The notes: generated from the sequence alone by a model not told the origin. 64,000 bases of DNA from an uncultured Microbacterium sp. (GCF_947489255.1 NZ_CANLCY010000003.1:186001-250000), one strand, 5' to 3'. Shown: positions 43,048 to 52,275, counted from the stretch's first letter. Made by a program: numbers and translations.

Positions 43048-44544
43048 ATGCACCATCCACCTCCGTCGACGCGTCGTCTCCCGGCCGCGCTCGCCCTCCT
43101 CACGATCCTCATCGGCACCTTCGCCGTCGCACCCGCCGCTCAGGCGACCGAACGTGGCACGGGCTTCGGCACGTGGGCCCCGCTTTCCCGCACGGGATGG
43201 CACGGATCCATGCGGGTGGGCGACGTCCACACGTACTGCATCCACCCCGGCCTGCCCGTCCCGACAGACGCGACGACCGACCACGGCACATCCAGCGACG
43301 TCAACGGGCTCTCTCCCCAGCAGCTCGTGTCGATCAACCATCTCGTGACCTCCTACGGGCAGACCGACGATCCGGTGCAGGCCGCGAGCGTCGCCTGGGC
43401 GGTCAAAGCGGTCGTCGACCGCGACACCACGCTGCACTCCTGGGGATACGAGGGTGACGATCTGCCCGGCGCGATCGACTTCATCATGCGACGCGCCAGC
43501 CCCGAGAACAGCGGCGCCATCCAGGCGCGGACGATGCAATACCTCGCCGAGGCCGAGGCCGTACCCGTTCCGCGGATCGGTGGCGCTCTGTCGCTCACGA
43601 CCGACGAGGGCGATCCCACCCGCGGATCCGTGCGCGTCGACGTCGACCCGGCCGCGACGGGCCGAGTGCACCTCGAGAACGCCGTCTTCGCCGACACGGG
43701 CAGCGGTGTCCGCGAGAACGTCCGCGGCGGCGAGATCTACCCGATCATCGCCCCCGCCTCGGCCTCCGAGGACGGCCGTCCCTATACCGTTCGCGCGACG
43801 GGCTCCTTCACGGTTCCCGCGGCGGCCGTCCACTTCTACACCACCCCCGGGCAGCAGGATTCCGCGGGCCCGGCCGAACCCACGCGGTTCGACCTGTCGA
43901 CGCAGGATGCCGCGCCCCGGCCCGTGCAGTTCTCCCCGCGCATCGAGACGACGGCGCGGATCGCCGACGGGCGGTTCGTCGACGACGTCACGGTGTCATC
44001 CGTCGACGGCATCTGGCCTCGACGCAGCGACGGGTCGTTCGTGCCGATCACGGCGACGGCCGACGTCTACCGCACGGGGGCGTGGCCCGCAGAAGCCGAC
44101 GAGATCCCCGCGAACCTCACGCCCCTCACGCACCTGAGCCTCACCACCGATCCGTCGCTAGGGGCGGGCACCTATACGGTGCAGAGTTCCGAGCTTCCCG
44201 GCCCGGGTGTCTACACCGCCGTGTGGCGGATCGACCGGGAGGAGCAGGACCCGGGCGTCTCGGCCCACCTCCCCCTCGGATTCCGATGGAAGGAGCGGTT
44301 CGCCTCCCCCACCCAGACCGAGCAGGTCGCACCGCCCGCGCCCACGACGACCCCTGTTCCCACTCTCCCTCCCACCGGCGCGGAACCGCTGCCCCCGGCG
44401 GCTCCGCCCGCGCTCGCCTCGCTCGCCGCTACAGGATCGCCCGGCGCCGCACTCCCGGGCGCGGTGGGGGCCGCGGTGACCGCTCTGGGACTGGGCGCAG
44501 TCGCGTGCGCGTTCGGGCGTCGACGTCGGGCTCTGCGCACCTGA
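43048..44544 (+). CDS. Secreted surface protein with LAATG sorting signal, candidate thioester domain
   Basis: 498 residues. Signal peptide cut near AQATE (about 33), an N-terminal domain with VHTYCIHPGL (Cys64) and DDPVQAASVAWAV (Gln111) that resembles the Cys and Gln motifs of thioester-domain adhesins, an all-beta middle region, a Pro/Thr/Ala-rich spacer, and a C-terminus with LPPTG (440-444) and LAATG (459-463), then a hydrophobic segment and RRRR. LAxTG is the class E sortase signal of high-GC actinobacteria. ATG 43048 follows GAAGGGAATCCCTC, a modest site. The thioester call is by motif only and could be wrong. Confidence 0.8.
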   Translation: MHHPPPSTRRLPAALALLTILIGTFAVAPAAQATERGTGFGTWAPLSRTGWHGSMRVGDVHTYCIHPGLPVPTDATTDHGTSSDVNGLSPQQLVSINHLVTSYGQTDDPVQAASVAWAVKAVVDRDTTLHSWGYEGDDLPGAIDFIMRRASPENSGAIQARTMQYLAEAEAVPVPRIGGALSLTTDEGDPTRGSVRVDVDPAATGRVHLENAVFADTGSGVRENVRGGEIYPIIAPASASEDGRPYTVRATGSFTVPAAAVHFYTTPGQQDSAGPAEPTRFDLSTQDAAPRPVQFSPRIETTARIADGRFVDDVTVSSVDGIWPRRSDGSFVPITATADVYRTGAWPAEADEIPANLTPLTHLSLTTDPSLGAGTYTVQSSELPGPGVYTAVWRIDREEQDPGVSAHLPLGFRWKERFASPTQTEQVAPPAPTTTPVPTLPPTGAEPLPPAAPPALASLAATGSPGAALPGAVGAAVTALGLGAVACAFGRRRRALRT

Positions 44545-44700
44545 GGACACCGGGCGGCGGTTCACCGACAGGGAGCCGCCGCCCGCACCTCACCGCCCGG
44601 GAGCTCAGCGTGCAACCGGTCTGTCGTCGAGGACGGCACGCCCGGATGCCGTCGTGGTTCGGAGCATGGCCCGCGGCAGGGTAGACTTTTCAAGTTGCAA

Positions 44701-44777
44701 CGGGGTGTGGCGCAGCTTGGTAGCGCGCGTCGTTCGGGACGACGAGGCCGCAGGTTCAAATCCTGTCACCCCGACCA
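44701..44777 (+). tRNA. tRNA-Pro (anticodon CGG)
   Basis: Acceptor CGGGGTG with CACCCCG, anticodon stem CGTCG with loop TTCGGGA giving CGG, T-arm GCAGGTTCAAATCCTGT, encoded CCA. A -10-like TAGACT lies at 44682-44687 and a terminator 11 bases downstream. Confidence 0.96.
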
Positions 44778-44787
44778 TCGCATCATC

Positions 44788-44828
44788 GAGAAGGGCTCCC
44801 GCTCAGTGGGGGCCCTTCTCCTTTTCCT
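44788..44828 (+). terminator. Terminator after tRNA-Pro
   Basis: GAGAAGGGC (44788-44796) pairs with GCCCTTCTC (44812-44820), with additional TCCC/GGGG pairing inside, followed by CTTTTCC. Confidence 0.85.
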
Positions 44829-45091
44829 TCGCGGCAGTCATCTGCTGACCACCAGCGCGACCCTGCTCGGCCGGACCGGCTGGACTCGGCCGGTCCGCGC
44901 TCGAACCGGTCCGGCGCCGGCTCACCCGGCCCGTGGGAGACGCTCGACGTGAGGCAGACCCGGCCCCTGCGTCATCGTGCGCCGACCAGAGGGAAGGGCA
45001 ATGAACCGCCTAAGGGCTGGTCCGAGCAGCGCGACTCGGCTGCGACATGATTGCTCGACGCCAGACACCCGGTCGAGCACGGCTCCCAGAG
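44829..45091. other. Intergenic stretch, no gene seen
   Basis: About 260 bases between the tRNA-Pro terminator and the protease terminator. It holds one GC-rich hairpin (CGGACCGGC 44872-44880 with GCCGGTCCG 44889-44897). A long + strand open frame begins at 44977 and runs antisense to the protease gene; I treat it as a shadow. Nothing else is supported. Confidence 0.5.
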
Positions 45092-45138
45092 AAAAGCGCC
45101 CCCGGAGCCTTCCGAAACGGGAAGGCACCGGGGGCGCT
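45092..45138 (-). terminator. Terminator after the serine protease gene
   Basis: On the minus strand an ~18-bp stem GCGCCCCCGGTGCCTTCC with GGAAGGCTCCGGGGGCGC (one mismatch, 6-base loop) is followed by TTTTCTC. Confidence 0.88.
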
Positions 45139-45150
45139 CACTCAGGGTGC

Positions 45151-47163
45151 TCAGCGCGTGGCGCGGCGCACCTTGCGGTATCCGAGGGCACCGAAGCCGC
45201 CCAGCATGAGGGCCAGAGCGCCCCACGCGAGGGGGGCGACGTCACCCATACCGGTGTTGGCGAGTCCGCCGCCGGGGTTACCGCCCGGAGCGGGAGTGCC
45301 GCTGGGCGAAGGTGCCGGTGCCGGAGCGGCCGTGACCGAGAATCGCACCGAAGCGGAGCTCGAGACACCGTCGACCGTCTGCGTGGCGACCACGGCGTAG
45401 TCACCGGCGGCGAGGGCGTCCTTCAGCACGACCGACCAGGTGCCGTCCTTGACGACGGTCTCGCCGACCTTGGCGTCGTTGATCGTCACCGTGATGTCGG
45501 CACCGGTGAGGCCCGTTCCCGAGATGGCCGTGGGAACAGCGGCGCCGGTGTAAGACTCCCCGTCCTGGACGCCGGTGATGACCGGCGCGGAGGGGGCGAC
45601 GGTGAACTCGACGGTGGCCGCAGCCGACGTCTCGCCGTCGCGGGCCTGGGTGGCGGTGACCTCGTACTGGCCGATGCTCAGATCGGTCTCGACGGACCAG
45701 CTGCCATCGGCGGCGACCTTCGCGGTGCCCTTGACGTCGCCCGTCAGGGTCACCGTCGCGCCGGCGAGACCGGTGCCCGAGATCGCCGTGAGCTCGTTCT
45801 CGATCGTCGAGCCGTTGGCGGGGCTCGTGATGACCGGGGCCTCCGCCTTGACCTGGACCGACGCGTCGACGGTGGCCGAGGTGTTGTAGCCGCTGACCGA
45901 GGTGAGCGAGAAGGAGTAAGCGCCGAGCTTGTCGGGAGCGGGGAAGCTCCAGTTGCCCGCCCCGTCGACGGTCACATCGAACGCGTCGCCGGTGGACGGC
46001 TTGACCTTCAGCGTGGTTCCGACCTCAGCGGTACCGGAGATGACGCCGCCGACGCCTACAGTGCCGCCATCGGAGGGGGTGGTGAGCGCGGGAGCGTCGA
46101 TCTTCAGAGCGACCGTGTAGCCGCCGGTGCGGGCGAGACCAGCCTGCAGATCGGCGACCCACATGAAGTTGCCGCCCGGCGTCCCGGTTTCGGGGATGGG
46201 ATCGTTTCCGCCCGAGACGACGCCCAAGGCGGTGTTGCCCTGGAAGACGGCCCCGCCGGAGTCGCCGCTGAGGACCATGTTGTAGTCGCCCACGACTCCG
46301 AAGCCGTAAACCCAGCGCCCACTGACCTCGGCCCAGCCTTCGACCGAATCCACGGTGCCCGATGTGAGGCCCGTCGTGCGCCCCGACTTCGAGGCGGACG
46401 CACCGACCTGGGCTTCTCCGATGGACTCAACGGCGATGGTCGAAGCAGCCAGATCGTTCGTCGAGGCGGTCGTCCAATCCGTGATCTCCGGCTTCAGGTT
46501 GAGATCCGGGTTCGTCACATCGATGGCAGAAATGTCCACGGAGGAGGAATCTCCTTCAGCGCCTGCCGAGTTTCCAGGCCCCCCGTACTGCGAGTACCCC
46601 ACGGTGCCCAGGGGAGCGAACGCCCCCGGTTTGCTGCCCCCACCGGCAGGCTCATTCGCTGGTGTCGTGAGCAGCGATTCGTTTGCGGTGCCATCCTTGG
46701 TGCAGTGACCGGCGGAGATGACGGCGGGGGCGCCCTCAGGGCTCCATCCGGCGAAACCGATGGAACAGAAGAAGCCCTTCTGAGGGTCGCCGGGGTCTGG
46801 TGAGACGTATCCCGCGCCACCGACCACGTCGTTGGCCGCCAGCGCCTCGATCGGGGAACCGATGGACTTGACGATGACGTTCGACTTCGAGTCGACGAAG
46901 CTGCGCGCCGCGCCGCCGAGATCGCTTTCGTCTCCGGCCGTATAGACGACGACGTTGCCGCGGCCGTCTTTGGCCACCGCCTGAATGTCGTCATCCCCGC
47001 TCAACAGTCGCTGCGCTGTGGCATCGAAGTCCGCGCCGGCCGTGGGCGCGATCGACGGGTCGTCACCGGCGAAAGCCACCGTCGGGGCCAGCAGACCGGA
47101 TGCGGTGAGCGCGACGGCTGCGGTGAGGCCGCCCCATCCCATGCGCTTCGTGTTTCGTGTCAT
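45151..47163 (-). CDS. Secreted chymotrypsin-fold serine protease with Ig-like repeats and LANTG anchor
   Basis: 670 residues. Signal peptide cut after AFA (about residue 32), a propeptide-like region, then an S1-type protease with His153 (VISAGHCT), Asp210 (SSSVDISAIDV) and Ser302 (LSGDSGGAVF). Three Ig-like modules follow at about 345-610, each with a G-x-W-SV or W-SF pattern (GNWSFPAPDKLGAYSFSLTS, GSWSVETDLSIGQYEV, GTWSVVLKDALAAGDYAV). The C-terminus has LANTG (634-638), a hydrophobic segment and KVRRATR, a class E sortase signal. Wall-anchored extracellular protease; substrate unknown. Confidence 0.9.
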   Translation of the reverse strand: MTRNTKRMGWGGLTAAVALTASGLLAPTVAFAGDDPSIAPTAGADFDATAQRLLSGDDDIQAVAKDGRGNVVVYTAGDESDLGGAARSFVDSKSNVIVKSIGSPIEALAANDVVGGAGYVSPDPGDPQKGFFCSIGFAGWSPEGAPAVISAGHCTKDGTANESLLTTPANEPAGGGSKPGAFAPLGTVGYSQYGGPGNSAGAEGDSSSVDISAIDVTNPDLNLKPEITDWTTASTNDLAASTIAVESIGEAQVGASASKSGRTTGLTSGTVDSVEGWAEVSGRWVYGFGVVGDYNMVLSGDSGGAVFQGNTALGVVSGGNDPIPETGTPGGNFMWVADLQAGLARTGGYTVALKIDAPALTTPSDGGTVGVGGVISGTAEVGTTLKVKPSTGDAFDVTVDGAGNWSFPAPDKLGAYSFSLTSVSGYNTSATVDASVQVKAEAPVITSPANGSTIENELTAISGTGLAGATVTLTGDVKGTAKVAADGSWSVETDLSIGQYEVTATQARDGETSAAATVEFTVAPSAPVITGVQDGESYTGAAVPTAISGTGLTGADITVTINDAKVGETVVKDGTWSVVLKDALAAGDYAVVATQTVDGVSSSASVRFSVTAAPAPAPSPSGTPAPGGNPGGGLANTGMGDVAPLAWGALALMLGGFGALGYRKVRRATR

Positions 47164-47321
47164 CGTCTCATCTCATGTGTCTCGTGGAGTACGCACGGTG
47201 ATACAGACGGGGATCGCGATCGGGCCCCCACCCACCTCACAGCGTCGGCGCCTACCTTATGACAACCTGGTAATCCGATATGAATAATCTTTCGTTTCCC
47301 GAGGTGAATGAGGAAAATCTC

Positions 47322-47687
47322 ATGTTTCGCTGTGCGTTGTTTGTCGTCGCTCTCATCACGGTGGGGTGCGCAACGACCGCGTGCGTCGGTCCGGCGAGCG
47401 CACCGGAAAACGCTCCCGAAACGGGCGAATGGCGAGGAACCGGGCCGGAATCGCTGTCACTGCGAAATGGCAAACTCCGAGGGAATGACGGGTGCAACGG
47501 CATCGGCGGTAGTTACACCGCCCAAGACGGCACCATCGTCGCGACCCTAGGCCTCTCGACCAAGATGGCGTGCCCCGGCGTCGACACCTGGCTTCGCGGG
47601 ATAGCGACCGCGACCGTCGCCGACGACACGATGACCGTCTACAACCACGTGGGCGAGCGCATCGGCACGTTGACACGCGCCGCCTGA
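47322..47687 (+). CDS. META-domain lipoprotein-like protein
   Basis: 121 residues from ATG 47322 (AGGA nine bases upstream). A hydrophobic signal (RCALFVVALITVGCATTAC) carries two possible lipobox cysteines, then a META/HslJ domain with NGKLRGNDGCNGIGGSY and a second Cys in LSTKMACPGVD. META domains are small secreted or lipid-anchored modules linked to stress and antibiotic resistance. The 5' end lies in a notably AT-richer stretch (about 47255-47340) than its surroundings. A longer frame from ATG 47280 has no better site. Confidence 0.8.
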   Translation: MFRCALFVVALITVGCATTACVGPASAPENAPETGEWRGTGPESLSLRNGKLRGNDGCNGIGGSYTAQDGTIVATLGLSTKMACPGVDTWLRGIATATVADDTMTVYNHVGERIGTLTRAA

Positions 47688-47813
47688 CATTTCCGCCGAG
47701 ACGAACCGCACGACGTCGCTGCACGTCGTCAGTGCGCCCGATGCTCCGCTGGGCGCACGACTTTGTCGCCCTGCCCGGCCATTTCACCCGCGAGCGCGGT
47801 TCGGCAGGGTCGG

Positions 47814-47905
47814 TAGAATCGCAAGACGTCCGCAGTCATGCGGCGTCCGTCTTCTTCCCACGCGTGTCCACGCGTGTTCCCCGTACCTCACCCCGCAGGA
47901 GCCCC
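47814..47905 (+). promoter_or_regulatory. Promoter and leader of the HAD phosphatase gene
   Basis: TAGAAT (47814-47819) is a good -10 box, which puts the start near 47826 and a leader of about 80 bases, including GACGTCCGCA-GTCA-TGCGGCGTC, a small hairpin at about 47825-47847. No clear -35 is seen. Confidence 0.5.
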
Positions 47906-48685
47906 GTGTCCGACGCCACGCCCCGCCTCGTCGCCTTCGACCTCGACGACACCCTCGCCCCGTCGAAGTCAGCCATCGATCCGCGGATCGGCGAGCTGCT
48001 GCTCGCCCTGGCCGAGCGGGTCGAGGTGGCCATCATCTCCGGCGGGCAGCTGCAGCAGTTCCGCACCCAGGTCGTCGAGCGCCTCCCGGAGGCTTCCCCG
48101 GAGCTGTTGTCGCAGTTCCACCTCATGCCGACCTGCGGCACGCAGTACTACCGTCTCACCCCGGCCGGCATCGAGACCGTGTATGCCCACTCCCTCACCG
48201 ATGACGAGAAGCAGCGTGCCCTGTCGGCCGTGCGAGAAGAGGCCGAGCGGCTCGGCCTGTGGGAGGCCGAGCCTTGGGGCGACATCCTCGAAGACCGCGG
48301 TTCGCAGATCACGTTCTCCGCCCTCGGCCAGTCGGCCCCCCTCGACGCGAAGATGGCGTGGGACCCCACGGGTGAGAAGAAGAACAGCCTGCGCGAGGCG
48401 GTCGCCGCGCGCATCCCCGACCTCGAGGTGCGCTCGGGCGGCTCGACCTCGGTGGACATCACCCACCGCGGCATCGACAAGGCCTACGGCATGGGCAAGC
48501 TCGCCGACACCACCGGCATCCCGCTCGACGACATGCTCTTCGTCGGCGACCGGCTCGACCCCGACGGCAACGACTACCCGGTGCTCGCGATGGGCGTCGC
48601 CTGCCACGCCGTGCACGGCTGGGAGGACACCGCCGCGTTCCTCGAGCAGCTCATCCCGACTCTTCCGGAGCGCGCCCAGGCCTGA
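47906..48685 (+). CDS. HAD-superfamily (IIB) phosphatase
   Basis: 259 residues. Motif I FDLDDTLAPSK, motif II IISGG, the lysine of KMAWDPTGEKK and motif IV FVGDRLDPDGNDY are those of HAD-IIB phosphatases; the sequence resembles the phosphomannomutase-like or sucrose-phosphatase branch. GTG 47906 has CAGGAG upstream. Substrate is likely a sugar phosphate. Confidence 0.88.
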   Translation: MSDATPRLVAFDLDDTLAPSKSAIDPRIGELLLALAERVEVAIISGGQLQQFRTQVVERLPEASPELLSQFHLMPTCGTQYYRLTPAGIETVYAHSLTDDEKQRALSAVREEAERLGLWEAEPWGDILEDRGSQITFSALGQSAPLDAKMAWDPTGEKKNSLREAVAARIPDLEVRSGGSTSVDITHRGIDKAYGMGKLADTTGIPLDDMLFVGDRLDPDGNDYPVLAMGVACHAVHGWEDTAAFLEQLIPTLPERAQA

Positions 48686-48788
48686 CCGGCCGCGCCGGAG
48701 AACCGGAGCGAAGTCGGGCTCGAGCTACGCAACCTGCCGGGAGCCCCGCGAGTCGGATCACGACACGCCTCTGAGGATCAGGTGACCC

Positions 48789-49610
48789 TCAGAGGATCTT
48801 CCCGATCGGTTCGCGTTTTTCGGCCTGGAACCGGTCCTCGGTGCGGCCGTACGCCCAGTACCCCGAGAGCGACACCTGCTCCCGTCGCAGCCCCCACCGG
48901 GTGAAGACGATGTCGCGCAGCGCCTTCATCGCCTCGCGTTCCCCGTGCGCGAAGACCTGCCCGCGCCCCTCGAGTGGATGCCACCCACCCACCGACTCGG
49001 CCAGCACCGGGGTGGAGCCCGCCGGGGCCGCACCCCGGTGCACCCAGGTCACCACGATGCCGGCGGGAGCCGAGAGGGGCACGCGTTCGTCGGCGCTCTG
49101 CACCTCGAGGAACGCCGCACCGACGGCATCCGAGGGCAACGCTTCGAGCGCGGCCGCGATCGCGGGCAGCGCGGACTCGTCACCGGCGAACAGGTGCCAG
49201 TCGGCGGACGGGTCGGGGGCGTATCCCCCGCCGGGGGACGAGACCACGAGCCGGTCGCCAGGCTGGGCCCGTGCCGCCCAGGGACCGGCGAGGCCCTCGT
49301 CTCCGTGCACGACGAAGTCGATGGTCAGCTCGTCGCCGTCGACGGCGCGCACGGTGTACGTGCGGGTGACGGGAAGGTCGTCGGCCGGCAGCGTCTCGCG
49401 CAGAGCGACCAGGTCGTACGGCGGCTCGAGGCCCAGCTCGGGCTTCGCGAAGGTGATCTTGACGTACGCGTCCGTGTGAGGGCTGTCGCGGAACGCCGCC
49501 AGATCCGTCCCTCGAGCGCGCACGCGCACCAGGTGCGGACTCAACCGCCGGGTATCCACGACGTGGAGGATGTGCTGGGGGCGCGGAGCGCGCGCGGGAC
49601 GATCGGTCAC
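48789..49610 (-). CDS. Siderophore-interacting protein (ViuB-type flavin reductase)
   Basis: 273 residues. An FAD-binding N-terminal domain (SPHLVRVRARGTDL and the RTYTVRAVDGDELTIDFVVHGDEGLAGPWA segment) and an SIP C-terminal domain ending GYWAYGRTEDRFQAEKREPIGKIL. SIP proteins reduce ferric siderophores in the cytoplasm to release iron, so it could serve the transporter at 8139-11262 although it is not adjacent. GTG 49610 has AGGA upstream; 11 bp after the GntR gene, so co-transcribed. Confidence 0.92.
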   Translation of the reverse strand: MTDRPARAPRPQHILHVVDTRRLSPHLVRVRARGTDLAAFRDSPHTDAYVKITFAKPELGLEPPYDLVALRETLPADDLPVTRTYTVRAVDGDELTIDFVVHGDEGLAGPWAARAQPGDRLVVSSPGGGYAPDPSADWHLFAGDESALPAIAAALEALPSDAVGAAFLEVQSADERVPLSAPAGIVVTWVHRGAAPAGSTPVLAESVGGWHPLEGRGQVFAHGEREAMKALRDIVFTRWGLRREQVSLSGYWAYGRTEDRFQAEKREPIGKIL

Positions 49611-49621
49611 GGGGATTCCTC

Positions 49622-50395
49622 TCACGCGGTCGCCGCGGCGCGTACGGCGGCGCGCACCGCGCCGTCGATCGCGTCGTCGGCGGGGTCGGACGGGCTCAAT
49701 GCCTGCGCCACCTCGGTGTAGTAGTCGGTGATGTGTGCGCGCACGCGCTCGCGCGCGGCGGCGGCGTCTCCGCGCGATACGGCGTCGACGATATGCCGAT
49801 GCTCCCCCCGCAGCCGCTCGGAGGTAGCCGTCCACGAGCTCAGACGAGCGGCTCCGGCCTGGGTGTAGGCCTCGATCGAGCTGCGCAGCCCCGCCATCAT
49901 CGCCGAGACGACGGCGTTGCCGGATGCCTCCGCCAGCGCCTGGTGGAAGCGCGCGTCGAGAGCGAGGAATTCGCGCGGGGGAAGGGACTCGGCATCCATC
50001 GCGTCGAGGATGCCGGTGATCTCGGCCAGGTCGGCGTCGGTTCGGGCGAGCCGCTCGGCGACGTCGCACTCGAGCACGACGCGGGTGCGCACCACGTCGC
50101 TCAGGGGGAAACCGTTCGCCGCCACCTGCAGACGCAGGAACGCCGCCAGTCCCCCGCGCGGGGTGGTCACGATCATCGCCCCCGCCGAGGGACCGGAACC
50201 GGTCGCCGTACGCACGACACCCAGCACCTCGAGCACGCGCACGGCCTCGCGCACGCTCGAACGACCCACGCCCAGCTGCGCGGCCAGTTCGCGTTCGGGC
50301 GGCAATCGGTCGCCCGGACCGAGGCGGCCGTCACGGAGATCGCCCTCGATCCGCTCGAGCACGACCTGCCATGCCCGCGGCGCGCTGTCCGGCAT
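49622..50395 (-). CDS. GntR/FadR-family transcriptional regulator with FCD domain
   Basis: 257 residues. Winged helix (GDLRDGRLGPGDRLPPERELAAQLGVGRSSVREAVRVLEVLGVVRT) and an FCD effector domain with DARFHQALAEASGN and GEHRHIVDAVSRGD carrying the metal-binding histidines. ATG 50395 (MPDSAP) is preceded by AAGGGGG and is preferred; a longer frame starts at 50437 inside the probable operator. Confidence 0.88.
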   Translation of the reverse strand: MPDSAPRAWQVVLERIEGDLRDGRLGPGDRLPPERELAAQLGVGRSSVREAVRVLEVLGVVRTATGSGPSAGAMIVTTPRGGLAAFLRLQVAANGFPLSDVVRTRVVLECDVAERLARTDADLAEITGILDAMDAESLPPREFLALDARFHQALAEASGNAVVSAMMAGLRSSIEAYTQAGAARLSSWTATSERLRGEHRHIVDAVSRGDAAAARERVRAHITDYYTEVAQALSPSDPADDAIDGAVRAAVRAAATA

Positions 50396-50423
50396 GAGGT
50401 TCCCCCTTCGCCCGGCCCGACGA

Positions 50424-50438
50424 TGTGGCCAGACCACA
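50424..50438. promoter_or_regulatory. FadR-type operator upstream of the GntR gene
   Basis: TGTGGCCAGACCACA is an almost perfect palindrome (12 of 15 positions), and its core TGGTCTGGCCA on the minus strand fits the FadR-group consensus (TnGTnnnACnA with one mismatch). Autorepression of the regulator and the siderophore-interacting gene is likely. Confidence 0.65.
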
Positions 50439-50457
50439 TCACCTTACGCGCGCGACG

Positions 50458-51486
50458 TCACTCCGAGGCCGTGGTCTGGTACCCGGCCGGGTTCATCGTC
50501 TGCCAGTTCCAGTAATCGCGGCAGGCGTCGTCGATCGAGAAACGCGTGCGCCAGTTCAGCACCTCGGCGGCCTTCATCGGGTCGCAGTAGGTCGCGGCGA
50601 CGTCGCCCGGACGACGCGCGAGGATCTTCTTCGGCAGTTCGCGGCCGACGGCCTTCTCGAACGACGCGACGAGCTCGAGGACGCTCACCGGGCGCCCCGT
50701 GCCGAGGTTGAACACCTGGTGCCCGGGCTGCGCCTGCTCGAGGGCGGCGACGTGGCCCTCTGCGAGATCGACGACGTGGATGTAGTCGCGCAGGCCGGTG
50801 CCGTCGGGAGTGTCGTAATCGTCGCCGAAGACGCCGATCTCGTCGAGCGTGCCGATCGCGACGCGCGAGACGAACGGCATCAGGTTGTTCGGGATGCCGG
50901 CGGGGTCCTCACCGATGAGACCCGAGGCGTGCGCGCCCACGGGGTTGAAGTACCGCAGGACCGTGACGTTGAGCTCGGGGTTCACCCGGGCCACGTCCGC
51001 CAGCACGACCTCGTTCATGCGCTTGGACTTGCTGTAGGCGTTCGACAGGTCGATGCTCGTGCTCGACTCCTCCGTGAACGGCAGGTCGGCCGGGTCGGAG
51101 TAGACCGTACCCGTGCTCGAGAAGACGAACGACCGGATGCCGCGGGCGATACCGACCTTCAGCAGCGAGAACGTCGTGTCGAGGTTGTTGGAGTAGTAGG
51201 CCAGCGGCTTCTGGGTGCTCTCCCCCACGGCCTTGAACGCCGCGAGGTGGATGATCGCGTCGATCGGACCGTGCTCGTCGAAGACGGCCGTGACGACGGC
51301 CTCGTCGGCGGCGTCGCCGATGACGAGGGGCGCGGGCTTGCCGGTGATGCGTTCGACCCGCTCCGCGGCGACCGCGTGCGTGCCGGACAGGTCGTCGAGC
51401 AGGACGACGTCGTGGCCGGCCTCGAGGAGGGCGACGGCCGTGTGGGTTCCGATGTAACCGGCACCGCCGGCGAGGAGGACGCGCAT
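50458..51486 (-). CDS. galE: UDP-glucose 4-epimerase
   Basis: Interconverts UDP-glucose and UDP-galactose; supplies galactose for wall polymers. 342 residues. NAD-binding GGAGYIGTHTA at 7-17, the catalytic Tyr and Lys in NAYSKSKRMNE, the substrate-binding segment RYFNPVGAHASG and NLGTGRPVSVLE all fit GalE. ATG 51486. Confidence 0.95.
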   Translation of the reverse strand: MRVLLAGGAGYIGTHTAVALLEAGHDVVLLDDLSGTHAVAAERVERITGKPAPLVIGDAADEAVVTAVFDEHGPIDAIIHLAAFKAVGESTQKPLAYYSNNLDTTFSLLKVGIARGIRSFVFSSTGTVYSDPADLPFTEESSTSIDLSNAYSKSKRMNEVVLADVARVNPELNVTVLRYFNPVGAHASGLIGEDPAGIPNNLMPFVSRVAIGTLDEIGVFGDDYDTPDGTGLRDYIHVVDLAEGHVAALEQAQPGHQVFNLGTGRPVSVLELVASFEKAVGRELPKKILARRPGDVAATYCDPMKAAEVLNWRTRFSIDDACRDYWNWQTMNPAGYQTTASE

Positions 51487-51662
51487 ACCCCCAGGCTATC
51501 GCTCGGCGCAGAGCCGTCCGCGCCGCCGTCCACCGGTCGGGACGGCACGACGCTGATCGCGCCGTGGTATTCCGGCGACGCACACGTCAGCCGGAAGCCG
51601 CCCTGCAGCCGCGGAGCGGTCGGAGGGGCACGTCAGGACACGGGATGCGAGACGCCGGCGCC

Positions 51663-52268
51663 TCAGCGTCCGTCGAGCCGACCGCCGGATTCGCGCAGGT
51701 AGCAGGCCGCGCACATCGACTCGTAGGTCACCTCTCCGGCGATCTGACCCTCGTCGATCGCGACCTGGTCGCCGTCGAAGACGAACCGCCCGCCGACCAG
51801 CCGTGCGTTGAAGATCGCCTTGCGACCGCAGCGGCAGATGGTCTTGAGCTCCTCGAGACTGTGCGCGATCTCCATGAGTCGCGCCGACCCCGGGAACGCC
51901 TCGGTACGGAAATCGGTGCGGATGCCGTAGGCGAGCACCGGGATGCCGTCGAGCACCGCGATGCGCAGCAGGTCGTCGACCTGACCCGCCGTGAAGAACT
52001 GCGCCTCGTCGACGAGCAGGCAGGCCACCGGGCCGCGCCCGGCCGTGGCGTGGAACTTCGCCCGCAGATCGTCGCCGGAGCCCACGAGGAAATCGACCGG
52101 TCGGGTGACGCCGAGACGGCTGTCGATCTGGTCGGCGCCCTTCGTGTCGATCTCGGGCTTGGCCAGCAGAACGCGCTGGCCCCGCTCCTCGTAGTTGTAC
52201 GCCGCCTGCAGCAGTGCGGTGGACTTTCCCGAGTTCATCGCGCCGTAGCGGAAGTACAGCTTCGCCAC
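51663..52268 (-). CDS. tdk: Thymidine kinase
   Basis: 201 residues. P-loop YGAMNSGKST, LLVDEAQFF, the ICRCGRKAIF and SMCAACYLRE zinc-binding cysteine pairs, and the lasso region of type II thymidine kinases. Salvage of thymidine; functionally linked with deoC (thymidine breakdown) and tmk in this window. GTG 52268 lies seven bases after the mqo stop, so probably co-transcribed with mqo; no clear ribosome-binding site. Confidence 0.93.
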   Translation of the reverse strand: MAKLYFRYGAMNSGKSTALLQAAYNYEERGQRVLLAKPEIDTKGADQIDSRLGVTRPVDFLVGSGDDLRAKFHATAGRGPVACLLVDEAQFFTAGQVDDLLRIAVLDGIPVLAYGIRTDFRTEAFPGSARLMEIAHSLEELKTICRCGRKAIFNARLVGGRFVFDGDQVAIDEGQIAGEVTYESMCAACYLRESGGRLDGR

Positions 52269-52275
52269 GCGAGCC

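Noticed and set aside
44977..46803. 608-residue + strand frame opposite the serine protease
   Set aside because: Antisense to a gene with an intact catalytic triad and signal peptide; composition typical of a shadow frame.
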